Positions 1 through 8,337 of a stretch of 26,606 nt of DNA are shown here, one piece after another. This DNA comes from Oribacterium sp. UBA4274. GTDB lineage: Bacteria > Bacillota > Clostridia > Lachnospirales > Lachnospiraceae. The position numbers and the translations under genes were made by a program. Position 1 is the first letter of the stretch, and every line of letters starts with the position of its first letter. The stretch is from NCBI GenBank assembly GCA_002396005.1, contig DGVW01000030.1, positions 1-26,606 on the forward strand. The letters are read 5' to 3'. Under the pieces are notes generated by a model. It searched no databases, was not told the DNA's origin, and saw only the letters and a list, made by a program, of their open reading frames with translations.

Positions 1-374
1 TTATATACATGTATTATGCATATAATAGCACGTTAATCTTATATAAAATGCATATTTATGCTGTTTAGCTTTTTATATGCATTTTTATATATCTGCTTAA
101 TAAAAGACGTGATATCATCATGTCTTTATCTTTAATCAACATATCACATTTTTGCGCTTCTATTTAAGCCCTGATTTTTCGTTATGTCTGATATTCCCGC
201 AAGTATTGAAATCCAAGACACCTATGTCAAATTTTTTTTGATATTTAAGTTTATAAATATTATCCATTAATTAATTTTATATTGATTTTGATGTAATTTA
301 ATAATCAGGCAAATATTTATGCATTTTATTTAAGACGCATTATATAGTCATTAAAGCCATGTCTTTTAATGCAC
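1..374. other. AT-rich intergenic region, no gene seen
   Basis: This stretch is very AT-rich, with repeated ATGCAT/TATA-like words. I find no open frame with a plausible start, ribosome site and protein-like composition on either strand. An inverted repeat CATTAAA/TTTAATG (349-355 and 365-371) lies just downstream of the AraC operon terminator. Several TATAAT-like hexamers occur but none has a convincing -35 partner. It probably separates the galactoside operon from a gene outside the window. Confidence 0.6.
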
Positions 375-411
375 AAAAAGACCACCACGTATGTACTTAT
401 ACGCAGTGGCC
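375..411 (-). terminator. Rho-independent terminator of the galactoside operon
   Basis: On the minus strand a 13-bp stem (arms 399-411 and 380-392, three G-U pairs, otherwise complementary) closes a 6-nt loop and is followed at once by TTTTT (complement of 375-379). It lies about 75 nt after the stop codon of the AraC-type gene, so it ends the whole sugar operon. Confidence 0.85.
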
Positions 412-485
412 TTCATCAGCCATAAATATTATGTTTTCCCAACAGCCATGCAGCATCGGCATAAGCCTAAGCATCCCACAGCTCA

Positions 486-1436
486 TCACCATCCCTCATA
501 GGTGCTTATCTTATACTGCTGGAGCTTATACTCATAGTTTTCCGGGTGATTTCTCCATTCATGTGTAGTCATGCCGACAAACTTAAAGAAATTTCTCTGG
601 AAAGTTGATATAGAGGTAAAGCCTGTTTCAAATGCAACAGTCCTTATCGGCTTGTCCGTAGTTCTGAGCTCCTTGCACGCTTCATGGATACGCATGGAGT
701 TTACGTAATCAAGCGGCGACAGGTGAAGATTTTCATGGAACAATCTCCGGAAATGAGTTTCGGAAAGTGCACACAATTCTGCAAGTTTTCCGATATAGAT
801 TTCATCCATATAGTGGTGTTTTATATAATCAAGTGCAGGCACCAGTCTCTCCATATCACCTGATTCTTCCTGAAGTACAGTCCTCTCCTCAGCCTGCTTA
901 TCCTCACTTGCTTCATTCATACGTATGATATCAATGATGAGATCAGTGAGATACGCATCGCTCTTTTGTTTGAACATAAACTGTCGGTTTTTCTGCTCTT
1001 CAAACACCGCCATGACTGCCTTCAAAAGCTCGTCATGCTCACCGGGTTTAAAGAAATGTGGCTTCCTGTACAGTTCATCAACAGCAAGCTGTGCACCATC
1101 TGACTTTTGGTTAAATAAATGCTTGATGATTCCCTCACAGTCGACAAAGAGATATTCCCAAAAGCCATAGGTTCCGGGATCAGAATTAGTAGTATGAGGA
1201 TAGTTTGGCGGGATAATAGTGAAACACCCCGGTTCAAAGCGATATATAGTATTCTCATATACCATTTCACCCGATCCCTTATGGCACACTCCAATCTCCA
1301 TATAATTATGAAAATGAAGATAACTTATACCATCACCATACTGTCTGACCCATGACTGACCCGTAAGAGGCAGAACGAAGGAGTCTTCCGGCATCTCGTA
1401 ATAACGATACTGCATCTCCTGTTTCTTTTTCGGCAT
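486..1436 (-). CDS. AraC-family transcriptional regulator (cupin plus double HTH)
   Basis: A 316-residue regulator. The N-terminal part (about residues 30-150) looks like an AraC-type cupin sensor, with the HFHNYMEIG stretch followed by a PGCFTIIPPNYPH stretch, typical of a sugar-sensing beta barrel. Residues about 198-298 form the two helix-turn-helix motifs of the AraC/XylS DNA-binding domain, including FETGFTSISTFQRNFFKFVG. The ATG is preceded by a strong AAAGGAGGAG site at 1443-1452. The gene lies 29 nt after lacZ and is the last gene of the operon, so it is probably the local regulator responding to the imported galactoside or a breakdown product. Whether it activates or represses cannot be read from the sequence; activation is usual in the family. 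The family assignment is secure, the ligand is inferred. Confidence 0.92.
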   Translation of the reverse strand: MPKKKQEMQYRYYEMPEDSFVLPLTGQSWVRQYGDGISYLHFHNYMEIGVCHKGSGEMVYENTIYRFEPGCFTIIPPNYPHTTNSDPGTYGFWEYLFVDCEGIIKHLFNQKSDGAQLAVDELYRKPHFFKPGEHDELLKAVMAVFEEQKNRQFMFKQKSDAYLTDLIIDIIRMNEASEDKQAEERTVLQEESGDMERLVPALDYIKHHYMDEIYIGKLAELCALSETHFRRLFHENLHLSPLDYVNSMRIHEACKELRTTDKPIRTVAFETGFTSISTFQRNFFKFVGMTTHEWRNHPENYEYKLQQYKISTYEGW

Positions 1437-1465
1437 AGAAAACTCCTCCTTTCATAGATTTCTGT

Positions 1466-4400
1466 TTATACGATTCCCTTGAATTCAAAACTGAAATTGA
1501 GTGGCTTTGACGCATCAACAAGGAACTCTTCATGAGTCTTGGCTCCCCATGAATCATCTCCTGCTATACCCATCTGTTTCATAGAACAACGCACAACTGT
1601 ACTTGTTACTCTCGGAAGCTCATATGGATGCTTGGCCTCTTCAAGCTGCTCCGGTGTGTACGGAATAGCAGAGAAATCCATACCATCCTGTGATACAGAG
1701 CTGAAGCGTAATCCTCTTCCCCGACGGTCTGTCACTTCTGCAAAACGTACTCCCGTAAAATTACCGGTTTCCTGAGGAATGAGGTAAGGCGCTACAGAAT
1801 CTCCTGCTGTAGTCTTATAAACTCCCAGTCTTGCTCCGGTGTTTCTGTCACAGTAATTTTCAAATGGTCCATTGCCATAGAATTTTATCTTATCATAATC
1901 TGCATCGATTTTGAAAATAAATCCGTATTCCGGCATCGGAGGAAGTTTCTTTGTTCCATCGTAAGACATGCTTACTCTACAGGTTCCATCACCAAACACA
2001 CTGTATGTTACAAAAACGAAGGTTTCTGTATCTGTCGGGAAGAGCCAGTGCTTAAATGTCACATCTACGTGATCATCGTACTCCTGAATCTTAGGATATC
2101 CCATCACTTCCTTACCGAGAGCTTCATCTTCTCTTGCAATAAGAGGCGTGGTTGTCTGATAAAGACTGGCCAGCTTCCATACACCATATCTTCCTGCCAT
2201 CTGGTTTCCGTCATCGTTGGCAGTTGGTGCTCTCCAGAAATTCGGACGTGGTATGAAACCGATCATCTCTTTGCCACCGTAACGATAAGAAGTGATGCCT
2301 CCCTTTAACGTCGATATAAGGATATCAAAACTCTCACCCTTTACACCAACATTCACAGAACCTCTGATTACCTTAAATGGTTTCCTGAGTTCTGCTGCAT
2401 GCTTCTTTGCAAGTTCCGTTTCCTTGACTCTGATAACACCCTGACCATATGCAACTTCATGTCCCTTCTTCGCCCATGAAGTATCTTCCTTTAAGGCAAA
2501 TGATACATCCACTGTGTACTCACCTGCCTCCTCCGGAATATCAAATGGAATATCAAAGGTCTTCTCAGTGAGCGGTGGAAGTTTAATATCAAGTTTACTG
2601 CTTGTAAGTTCCGCACCAAGCTTTTTGAGGCTTACAATGCAGTCATATACACTAGCATCAGTAAAGAGATTTCGGTTAAAGATAACTATTTTGCTGCCCT
2701 GAACCTTGATTCTGAGTGTCTGATAATTATATCTTACTTCCTGCATCTTTCCGGCATATTCATTTCTGTTTCCGTCCATGATACCGTTGCCGCTGAACTC
2801 ATAGTCCGTAGGTCGCTCGCCGCAATCACCGCCATATGCCTGATACTCCTCACCGAAACGATTCTTACGTCTCAATGACTGGTCAACATAGTCCCAGATA
2901 AATCCACCCTGATATCTAGGTTCTCTGTCGGACAAATCGATATACTTAAACATTCCACCGTTGGAGTTACCCATAGAGTGGGTATACTCGCAAAGGATAA
3001 ACGGCTTGTCGGTATGCTCCTTGAGGAATTTTTCGATGTTGGCTACAGAAGTATACATCTGTGTATACATATCTGTTGTTTCAGGATATCTCGTATCGTG
3101 ATCAACGCCCTCATAGTGCACAAGTCTCTCATGATCAAGGCTTCTGAACTGATCTGCCATCTTGAGAGGAATCTTTCCGCCGAAAGACTCATTTCCGATG
3201 GACCAGATAATTACTGACGGATGATTCTTATCAAGCTGGTAGGTACTGTTTATACGATCCGCAAGCATCGGAAGATACTCCTCACGATCCCCCGGAAGCG
3301 CATACTCTATAGGCTTCTGACCTCTCTGGATCATATCCCAGACACCATGAGTCTCCATGTTGTTCTCAGCAATCATATATAAACCATACTCGTCGCAAAG
3401 CTGATAGATGTATGGTGCATTCTGATAATGTGAAGTGCGGACAGCATTGATGTTATTACGCTTCATTGCTATAACATCTTCTCTGACATCTTCCATGGTT
3501 ACAGCTGCACGTCCTTTATCTGTATAAAACTCATGTCTGTTGACACCGTAAAATACGATACGTTTGCCGTTAATCATCATGATTCCGTCTACCATCTCAA
3601 AGCGACGGAATCCTACTGCCTGTCTAATAACCTCTGTAAGCTCACCTGCCTCATCCTTCATGCACAGAGTAAGTGTATATAGAGATGGCTGCTCTGCCGA
3701 CCAGAGTAACGGTTCGTCAACATTACCTGTGATTCTCAGTGAGCCGGCTGCATTATTGACGGAGCCCTTGAGTACAACTGCATCTTTATAGGAAAGAACA
3801 TACTCAGTTGTACCGCCTGCCTTGCCAAGATCCAGAGTCACTTCAAGAGTACCTTTTGTAAATGTCTCATCAAGAAGTGCTCTCACCTTAAGGTCATATA
3901 CATGAACTTCAGGAACTGTGTAGAGATAAACATCTCTGAATATTCCGGAAAAACGATAGAAATCCTGATCTTCCAGCCAGCTTGAAGCCGTCCACTTAAA
4001 CACCTGAACAGCAAGCTTGTTCTCCCCTTCCTTAACATATGGCGTAAGATCAAAATCACTCGGTGTGAATGTATCCTCACTGTAACCCACAAATGAACCA
4101 TTAAGCCATAAAGCAAAGCCGGACTCTACACCCTGAAATGAAATATACAGAGGCTTACCCTTGAACTCCCGAGGCAACGTAAAGTACTTAACATAGCTTC
4201 CTACAGGATTGAAATCCTCTGGAATCTCACCCGGCTCTATCTCTGCTCTGCCATCCCACGGATACTGTGTATTAACATAAGCCGGAGCATCATAGCCCTC
4301 CATCTGTATATGAGCAGGAACCCTTATGTCATCCCAGCTTCTTGCATCATAGTCCTCGCGATAAAAATCAGGTATGGTGCTTGTATAATTTTTGGCATAG

Positions 4401-4558
4401 GCGAACTTCCACAATCCGTTTAAGGAAACACGGAATCCTGACTTGCCTGACTTTAATTCTTCCTCATTTCTATATGCAATATGATCAGATGCCTGAGGCA
4501 GTACATTGACCTTGAAAATTGCAGGATCTTTTACGATCTTAACATCGAATTTTTCCAT
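1466..4558 (-). CDS. Beta-galactosidase, glycoside hydrolase family 2 (LacZ type)
   Basis: A full-length 1030-residue LacZ-type enzyme that hydrolyses terminal beta-galactosides such as lactose. Domains in order: sugar-binding jelly roll (about 40-215), Ig-like domain (217-320), TIM barrel (322-620), a further linker domain, and the C-terminal beta-galactosidase small-chain domain (about 750-1025). The predicted acid/base is E457 in IWSIGNES and the nucleophile is E524 in ILCEYTHSMGNSNG. METHG (E402, H404) matches the LacZ magnesium ligands and GVNRHEF is the usual family motif. There is no signal peptide, so it acts in the cytoplasm on imported substrate. It begins 57 nt after the second permease gene; its ribosome site (GAAGGG) is weaker than those of its neighbours. 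Specificity could be another beta-galactoside rather than lactose. Confidence 0.95.
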   Translation of the reverse strand: MEKFDVKIVKDPAIFKVNVLPQASDHIAYRNEEELKSGKSGFRVSLNGLWKFAYAKNYTSTIPDFYREDYDARSWDDIRVPAHIQMEGYDAPAYVNTQYPWDGRAEIEPGEIPEDFNPVGSYVKYFTLPREFKGKPLYISFQGVESGFALWLNGSFVGYSEDTFTPSDFDLTPYVKEGENKLAVQVFKWTASSWLEDQDFYRFSGIFRDVYLYTVPEVHVYDLKVRALLDETFTKGTLEVTLDLGKAGGTTEYVLSYKDAVVLKGSVNNAAGSLRITGNVDEPLLWSAEQPSLYTLTLCMKDEAGELTEVIRQAVGFRRFEMVDGIMMINGKRIVFYGVNRHEFYTDKGRAAVTMEDVREDVIAMKRNNINAVRTSHYQNAPYIYQLCDEYGLYMIAENNMETHGVWDMIQRGQKPIEYALPGDREEYLPMLADRINSTYQLDKNHPSVIIWSIGNESFGGKIPLKMADQFRSLDHERLVHYEGVDHDTRYPETTDMYTQMYTSVANIEKFLKEHTDKPFILCEYTHSMGNSNGGMFKYIDLSDREPRYQGGFIWDYVDQSLRRKNRFGEEYQAYGGDCGERPTDYEFSGNGIMDGNRNEYAGKMQEVRYNYQTLRIKVQGSKIVIFNRNLFTDASVYDCIVSLKKLGAELTSSKLDIKLPPLTEKTFDIPFDIPEEAGEYTVDVSFALKEDTSWAKKGHEVAYGQGVIRVKETELAKKHAAELRKPFKVIRGSVNVGVKGESFDILISTLKGGITSYRYGGKEMIGFIPRPNFWRAPTANDDGNQMAGRYGVWKLASLYQTTTPLIAREDEALGKEVMGYPKIQEYDDHVDVTFKHWLFPTDTETFVFVTYSVFGDGTCRVSMSYDGTKKLPPMPEYGFIFKIDADYDKIKFYGNGPFENYCDRNTGARLGVYKTTAGDSVAPYLIPQETGNFTGVRFAEVTDRRGRGLRFSSVSQDGMDFSAIPYTPEQLEEAKHPYELPRVTSTVVRCSMKQMGIAGDDSWGAKTHEEFLVDASKPLNFSFEFKGIV

Positions 4559-4615
4559 CGTTTTTCCCTTCGAAAACTTTTTCTTCTATTATTAATCCTC
4601 AAAACATCGGCACTA

Positions 4616-5461
4616 TCACTTAACAGAACCTGTAATACCTTCAGCAAACTGCTTCTGCAGGATGAAGAATACGATCATTGTAGGTACTGAGCAGAAAAGA
4701 ACACCCATCATAAGCTGACCGTAATCAACTGTGTAACCGGCTGAAAGGTTTGCGATAAGCATCGGCATGTTCATGGCACTGGTATCTGTGTTCATAACAA
4801 CCTTTGGCCACATGTATGAGTTCCATGCATTCATAAAGCTGATAACTGCAGCTGCAGCATATGTTGACTTCATTACCGGAAGATACATACGGAAAAAGAT
4901 TGCAAGCTCTGAAAGACCATCCAGTCTTGCCGCCTCCATGATGTCGATAGGGAAGTTTCTTGAATTCTGTCTGAACATCATGATCATAAAAGGTGTTGAA
5001 ATAGATGGGAGGATAAATGCCCATACAGTGTTCAGAAGATGTGCATTAGATACCATTCTGAACAGAGGAATCATTGTTGCTACCTGAGGAACCATCATGG
5101 CAAGAAGCAGTACTCCGAAAAGCTTATCCTTGGTCTTGTCGTGATAAAGCTCGAAACCATAACCTGCAAGTGAGCAGATGAAAAGACACAATACTGTCTG
5201 TACTATTGAATACTTAAAGGAGTTAGCCAGTGACTTCCAGAGTGGCTCTGCAGCAAGAAGGTTTTTAAAGTTTGTTGCTGCATAAGTTCCGAATACTATC
5301 TTTCCTCTTGCAACTTCAATTGATGCATTGGTTGCTGCAGTGATCATCCAGTAAAGTGGAAATACTGAAAAAAGGCACCATATAGTTAAGAAAATATATG
5401 TTGGTATAAGACGTCTCTGAATCGCAGAGGAATTAACTTTGATTTCATTAGATTTAGTCAC
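4616..5461 (-). CDS. Sugar ABC transporter permease, MalG/LacG type
   Basis: Inner-membrane permease of a carbohydrate importer (CUT1 family) with about six membrane segments. The EAARLDG stretch (about residues 176-182) is the EAA loop that docks the ATPase. No ATG is available near the start. Two in-frame GTG codons exist at 5470 and 5461. I prefer 5461 because GTAGGTG sits about 8 nt upstream of it, whereas the 5470 GTG lies inside that site; the choice changes the protein by three residues (281 versus 284). The gene overlaps the end of the preceding permease gene by 8 nt, which suggests translational coupling and equal production of the two subunits. Confidence 0.9.
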   Translation of the reverse strand: MTKSNEIKVNSSAIQRRLIPTYIFLTIWCLFSVFPLYWMITAATNASIEVARGKIVFGTYAATNFKNLLAAEPLWKSLANSFKYSIVQTVLCLFICSLAGYGFELYHDKTKDKLFGVLLLAMMVPQVATMIPLFRMVSNAHLLNTVWAFILPSISTPFMIMMFRQNSRNFPIDIMEAARLDGLSELAIFFRMYLPVMKSTYAAAAVISFMNAWNSYMWPKVVMNTDTSAMNMPMLIANLSAGYTVDYGQLMMGVLFCSVPTMIVFFILQKQFAEGITGSVK

Positions 5462-6356
5462 GCTTGTCACCTACTTTCAAATTGATATATGCAAGAACTG
5501 CAACCATGATAAATACTATAAAGCTAAGTGCTGAGGAATATCCGAAATTACCTACACCCTGTCCGAAGGAGTTGTTGTAGATATAGTGAGACATAGTAAT
5601 TGTTGAGTTTGCAGGTCCGCCTCCTGTAAGGTTAACTGACTCATCAAAGAGCTGAAGTGTACCGTTTATGGACATGATAAATGTCATTACGATTACAGGA
5701 CGAAGTAATGGAACTGTAATACCCCAGAAAGTCTCCCATCCATTGGCACCGTCAATCTTGGCTGCCTCATATACTGAATACTCGATATTCTGAAGACCAG
5801 CAAGGTAGAATACCATGTTGTATCCTGTCCATCTCCAAATGAGGGCTATGATGATAACCATCTTGGCAGACCACGGAGTACCGAGGAAATTGAAATTCTC
5901 TTTGAAGATACCGAGATTTACAAGCACAGAATTGATAAGTCCCTGTGTTGCAAATAAAGATTTAAAAATCAATGCATAAGATACCAGAGATGTTGCACAA
6001 GGTAAAAATACCATTGTACGGAAGATTCCACGGAATTTTAAATCCTTATTATTGAGAAGCTGAGCGAGAAGTATAGCAAGAATCAGCATGATAGGAACCT
6101 GTATAAGAAGGTACAGGAATGTGTTTCCTACTGATCTGATAAACAGCTTGTCCTGGAACATACGTGTGTAGTTGTTAAAAATCGGTGTTGTCCACTGTAA
6201 TGCTGCAGGCGATCCCTTTTTGAGTGAGATGATAAATGCCTGGAACATCGGATAGAAATTGAGTACAAAAATCAATATTGTTGCCGGAAGCAGGAAAAAC
6301 CACCCCGCGCGGTGCTGCTTGGCAAGAACACTGGTCTCTTTATTTTTTGAATTCAT
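5454..6356 (-). CDS. Sugar ABC transporter permease, MalF/LacF type
   Basis: A 300-residue CUT1-family membrane subunit, partner of the next permease. It has about six hydrophobic segments, starting with FFLLPATILIFVLNF at residues 20-34, and the cytoplasmic EAAKIDGANG loop (197-206) that contacts the nucleotide-binding subunit. The ATG is preceded by AGGAGG (6364-6369). It follows the binding-protein gene after a 97-nt gap containing a strong stem-loop, so its expression may be set lower than that of the binding protein. No ATPase gene is present in the operon; a shared MsmK-type ATPase encoded elsewhere is expected. Confidence 0.92.
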   Translation of the reverse strand: MNSKNKETSVLAKQHRAGWFFLLPATILIFVLNFYPMFQAFIISLKKGSPAALQWTTPIFNNYTRMFQDKLFIRSVGNTFLYLLIQVPIMLILAILLAQLLNNKDLKFRGIFRTMVFLPCATSLVSYALIFKSLFATQGLINSVLVNLGIFKENFNFLGTPWSAKMVIIIALIWRWTGYNMVFYLAGLQNIEYSVYEAAKIDGANGWETFWGITVPLLRPVIVMTFIMSINGTLQLFDESVNLTGGGPANSTITMSHYIYNNSFGQGVGNFGYSSALSFIVFIMVAVLAYINLKVGDKRD

Positions 6357-6389
6357 GAATGTGCCTCCTGAGCCTAACTATTTTTGCGT

Positions 6390-6426
6390 AAAAAATGGGC
6401 GGGGAGGGTTTGGCGTCTCCCCGCCC
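6390..6426 (-). terminator. Intercistronic stem-loop with T-run between binding protein and permeases
   Basis: A perfect 10-bp GC-rich stem (GGGCGGGGAG at 6397-6406 paired with 6417-6426) with a 10-nt loop is followed on the minus strand by A and then TTTTTT (complement of 6390-6395). It has the form of an intrinsic terminator inside an operon, just after the sugar-binding protein gene. Such elements usually give partial termination or 3' end protection, so that binding protein exceeds permease. Confidence 0.8.
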
Positions 6427-6453
6427 GGGAAAAATCAACTCTTTAAATCGAAA

Positions 6454-7836
6454 TCATCCCTGCATTGCAAATCTAACCTGATCTTCAGCATCCTTGATTG
6501 AAGCATCTGCATCAGCACCGCTGATGATGTTCTGGATAGCTGCAGCAACCTGTGTTCTTGTTGGATAGTGATAATCACTCTGCTCAACTACAGGAACATG
6601 TGTGCTCATCTCAACGATCTGAGCATAAACAGGTGTGTTGTTGAAGTACTCGACACCCTCATTGTAAACTGCTGACTTACCTGCTGTTGCTGAACATGTG
6701 ATAACGCCACCATTCTTAAGAGCCGCATCATAAGTCTCAGTTGAACCTGCGCCAAATGTCTTTCCGAGGAAATCCTGAGCAAGCTCAAGCTTCTTGCAGT
6801 TAGATGTAATGTAGAGTGAAGAACCACCGTTAGAAGCAAAACCTTCCTTGCCGTTGCCCTCAAGTGTAGGCATGCTTGTAATCTCCCACTTACCACTGTT
6901 GTCAGATACCTGCTGGATTGTAGGGATGATCCAGTTACCGTTCATAACGCCGGCAACCATATCTCCTACGATTGTCTGATCTGTATAATCTGACCAGTCG
7001 TTTGCAAGATAGATTGCATTGTCCTGAACGCCTCTTACAATAACATCTACAATCTTCTTGAATGTCTCATTCTCTGTGAGGTTAATGTCTCCATCCTTGA
7101 ACTGTGAAACACCCTCAGCCTGAAGCATCATATATGGAAGATCATTGCCATCGCCATCCATAGAAAGGAGGTACTTGCCTGTTGTGTCATATACCTTCTT
7201 ACCGATTTCAAGCCACTCGTCCCATGAAATTCCCTTCATGTCGTCGATTGTGTATCCGGCCTGCTCAAGAAGATCAGTTCTGTAAGCGAAAATAACTGTT
7301 CCGTTATCCACAGGCATTCCATAATGAACACCATCAATTGTTGAATATGAAAGCTTCTCAGCACCGAAATCATCCCAGTTGATGTCAGCGCCATCAAAGC
7401 TTGCCCATGCATCAGGGAAATCTGTAACATACTTCTTGAAGTAGTGATCCTGGAAAAGGACGATATCAGGAAGTGTGCTGTAGTCTCCTGCTGAACCTGC
7501 AAGTGTTACTGCATTCTCAACATCTGATGACTGTGACTGCTCAACGATATTAAGCTTGAAATCAGGATTAACATTCTTCTGATAATCAGCCTCAGCTGCC
7601 TCGAGTGCAGGAATGTTAAAGTTCTTATCCCATGCATAAACAGTAAGTGTGTTCTCGTCCTCTGATGAAATGTCTGCAGAAGCAGCTGTTGACTCCTGAG
7701 GAGCATCCTGTGCTGCAGCTGTAGTTTCAGGAGCTTTGCTCTCTGATGTAGCCGGTGCACTTGGTGATGGGCTGCAGGCAACAAGTGAAGCTACCATGGT
7801 TCCAGCCATAACTGCTGATACAAGTCTTTTCTTCAT
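6454..7836 (-). CDS. Extracellular sugar-binding lipoprotein of ABC importer (family 1)
   Basis: A 460-residue solute-binding protein that captures a sugar outside the membrane and passes it to the two permeases encoded next. The start is the ATG at 7836, preceded by GGAGGA (7845-7850); an upstream in-frame ATG at 7863 would place that ribosome site inside the coding region. The N-terminus MKKRLVSAVMAGTMVASLVAC is a lipoprotein signal with a lipobox LVAC, C21 being the likely lipidated residue. A Ser/Pro/Thr/Ala/Glu-rich linker follows to about residue 50, then a standard two-lobed family 1 fold. The downstream genes make a beta-galactoside the most likely ligand, but the exact sugar is not visible. 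First gene of the operon. Confidence 0.93.
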   Translation of the reverse strand: MKKRLVSAVMAGTMVASLVACSPSPSAPATSESKAPETTAAAQDAPQESTAASADISSEDENTLTVYAWDKNFNIPALEAAEADYQKNVNPDFKLNIVEQSQSSDVENAVTLAGSAGDYSTLPDIVLFQDHYFKKYVTDFPDAWASFDGADINWDDFGAEKLSYSTIDGVHYGMPVDNGTVIFAYRTDLLEQAGYTIDDMKGISWDEWLEIGKKVYDTTGKYLLSMDGDGNDLPYMMLQAEGVSQFKDGDINLTENETFKKIVDVIVRGVQDNAIYLANDWSDYTDQTIVGDMVAGVMNGNWIIPTIQQVSDNSGKWEITSMPTLEGNGKEGFASNGGSSLYITSNCKKLELAQDFLGKTFGAGSTETYDAALKNGGVITCSATAGKSAVYNEGVEYFNNTPVYAQIVEMSTHVPVVEQSDYHYPTRTQVAAAIQNIISGADADASIKDAEDQVRFAMQG

Positions 7837-8246
7837 AACTATTTTCCTCCATTTTAACATCATATATTTTGTTGATGTTTTTTACATTAGGATACATATC
7901 AGTTTCAATCACGAACCGATACTTTTTATGCAATCTCAATCATTTTGTTTTTTTGATTGCCGTTTATATGTATATATTAACAATATAATGTGCATAAATG
8001 TTCACATATTTGCTTATATCAAGTGCATTTTTGACCATTTTGAGCATATTTAACTAAAATTCCATAGATTGGGTTAATTTTTTGAATAATTCGTGATATT
8101 TTTCTGTCAATCATGTTAAATATTCTACAATAATAAGGCTTTTTACAGTTTATTTCTTCCAAATATGTCAAAGAACATAAGTATGACAATTGAAAATCTT
8201 TCCATAATTGATCATTTAAATATAAAAATAGTATTTGCTTAACAAG
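7837..8246. promoter_or_regulatory. Leader and control region of the galactoside operon
   Basis: About 410 nt of AT-rich DNA before the binding-protein gene, with no credible gene on either strand. It must hold the operon promoter and operator, but no sigma-A promoter stands out; a TTGACA (complement of 8105-8110) has only a poor -10 partner (TATTCA, 16 nt away). Two inverted repeats could be operators: AACATCA/TGATGTT (7856-7862 and 7873-7879) close to the ribosome site, and CAATCA/TGATTG (7937-7942 and 7954-7959), with more GATTG words nearby. No good cre site was found here. Confidence 0.4.
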
Positions 8247-8293
8247 AAAAAACTGCCATGCGACAGGACAAATACCGTCCCGCCACATGGCAG
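8247..8293 (-). terminator. Rho-independent terminator after amino-acid permease gene
   Basis: On the minus strand CTGCCATG-type arms (8286-8293 and 8253-8260) pair perfectly, with a nested GGAC/GTCC helix (8266-8269 and 8277-8280) inside, followed by TTTTTT (complement of 8247-8252). It lies 45 nt after the permease stop and ends the aminopeptidase-permease unit. Confidence 0.82.
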
Positions 8294-8337
8294 CTCTAAT
8301 TATGTTTATTTTTGCGCACTGAATGGTTAATTATGTA

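Noticed and set aside
1..374. Promoter-like TATA words at the left edge
   Set aside because: No -35 element at proper spacing and no gene in reach; expected by chance in DNA this AT-rich.
359..568. A 69-residue plus-strand frame at the left end
   Set aside because: It runs through the operon terminator and antisense to the end of the AraC gene, with no protein-like features.
6606..7784. Several minus-strand frames inside the binding-protein gene
   Set aside because: They are out-of-frame shadows, biased in Leu, Gln and Arg, of a gene with clear family features.
7837..7863. Nine-residue N-terminal extension of the binding protein
   Set aside because: It would place the GGAGGA ribosome site inside the gene and spoil the lipoprotein signal sequence, which starts cleanly at the ATG at 7836.
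7856..8110. A cre site for the galactoside operon
   Set aside because: The best CG-containing match (ATAAACGGCAATCA region, about 7955-7968) fails at several consensus positions.
8019..8288. An 89-residue minus-strand frame upstream of the galactoside operon
   Set aside because: Its start lies inside the permease terminator hairpin, it has no ribosome site, and its composition (rich in I, Y, C, K) looks like translated AT-rich DNA.
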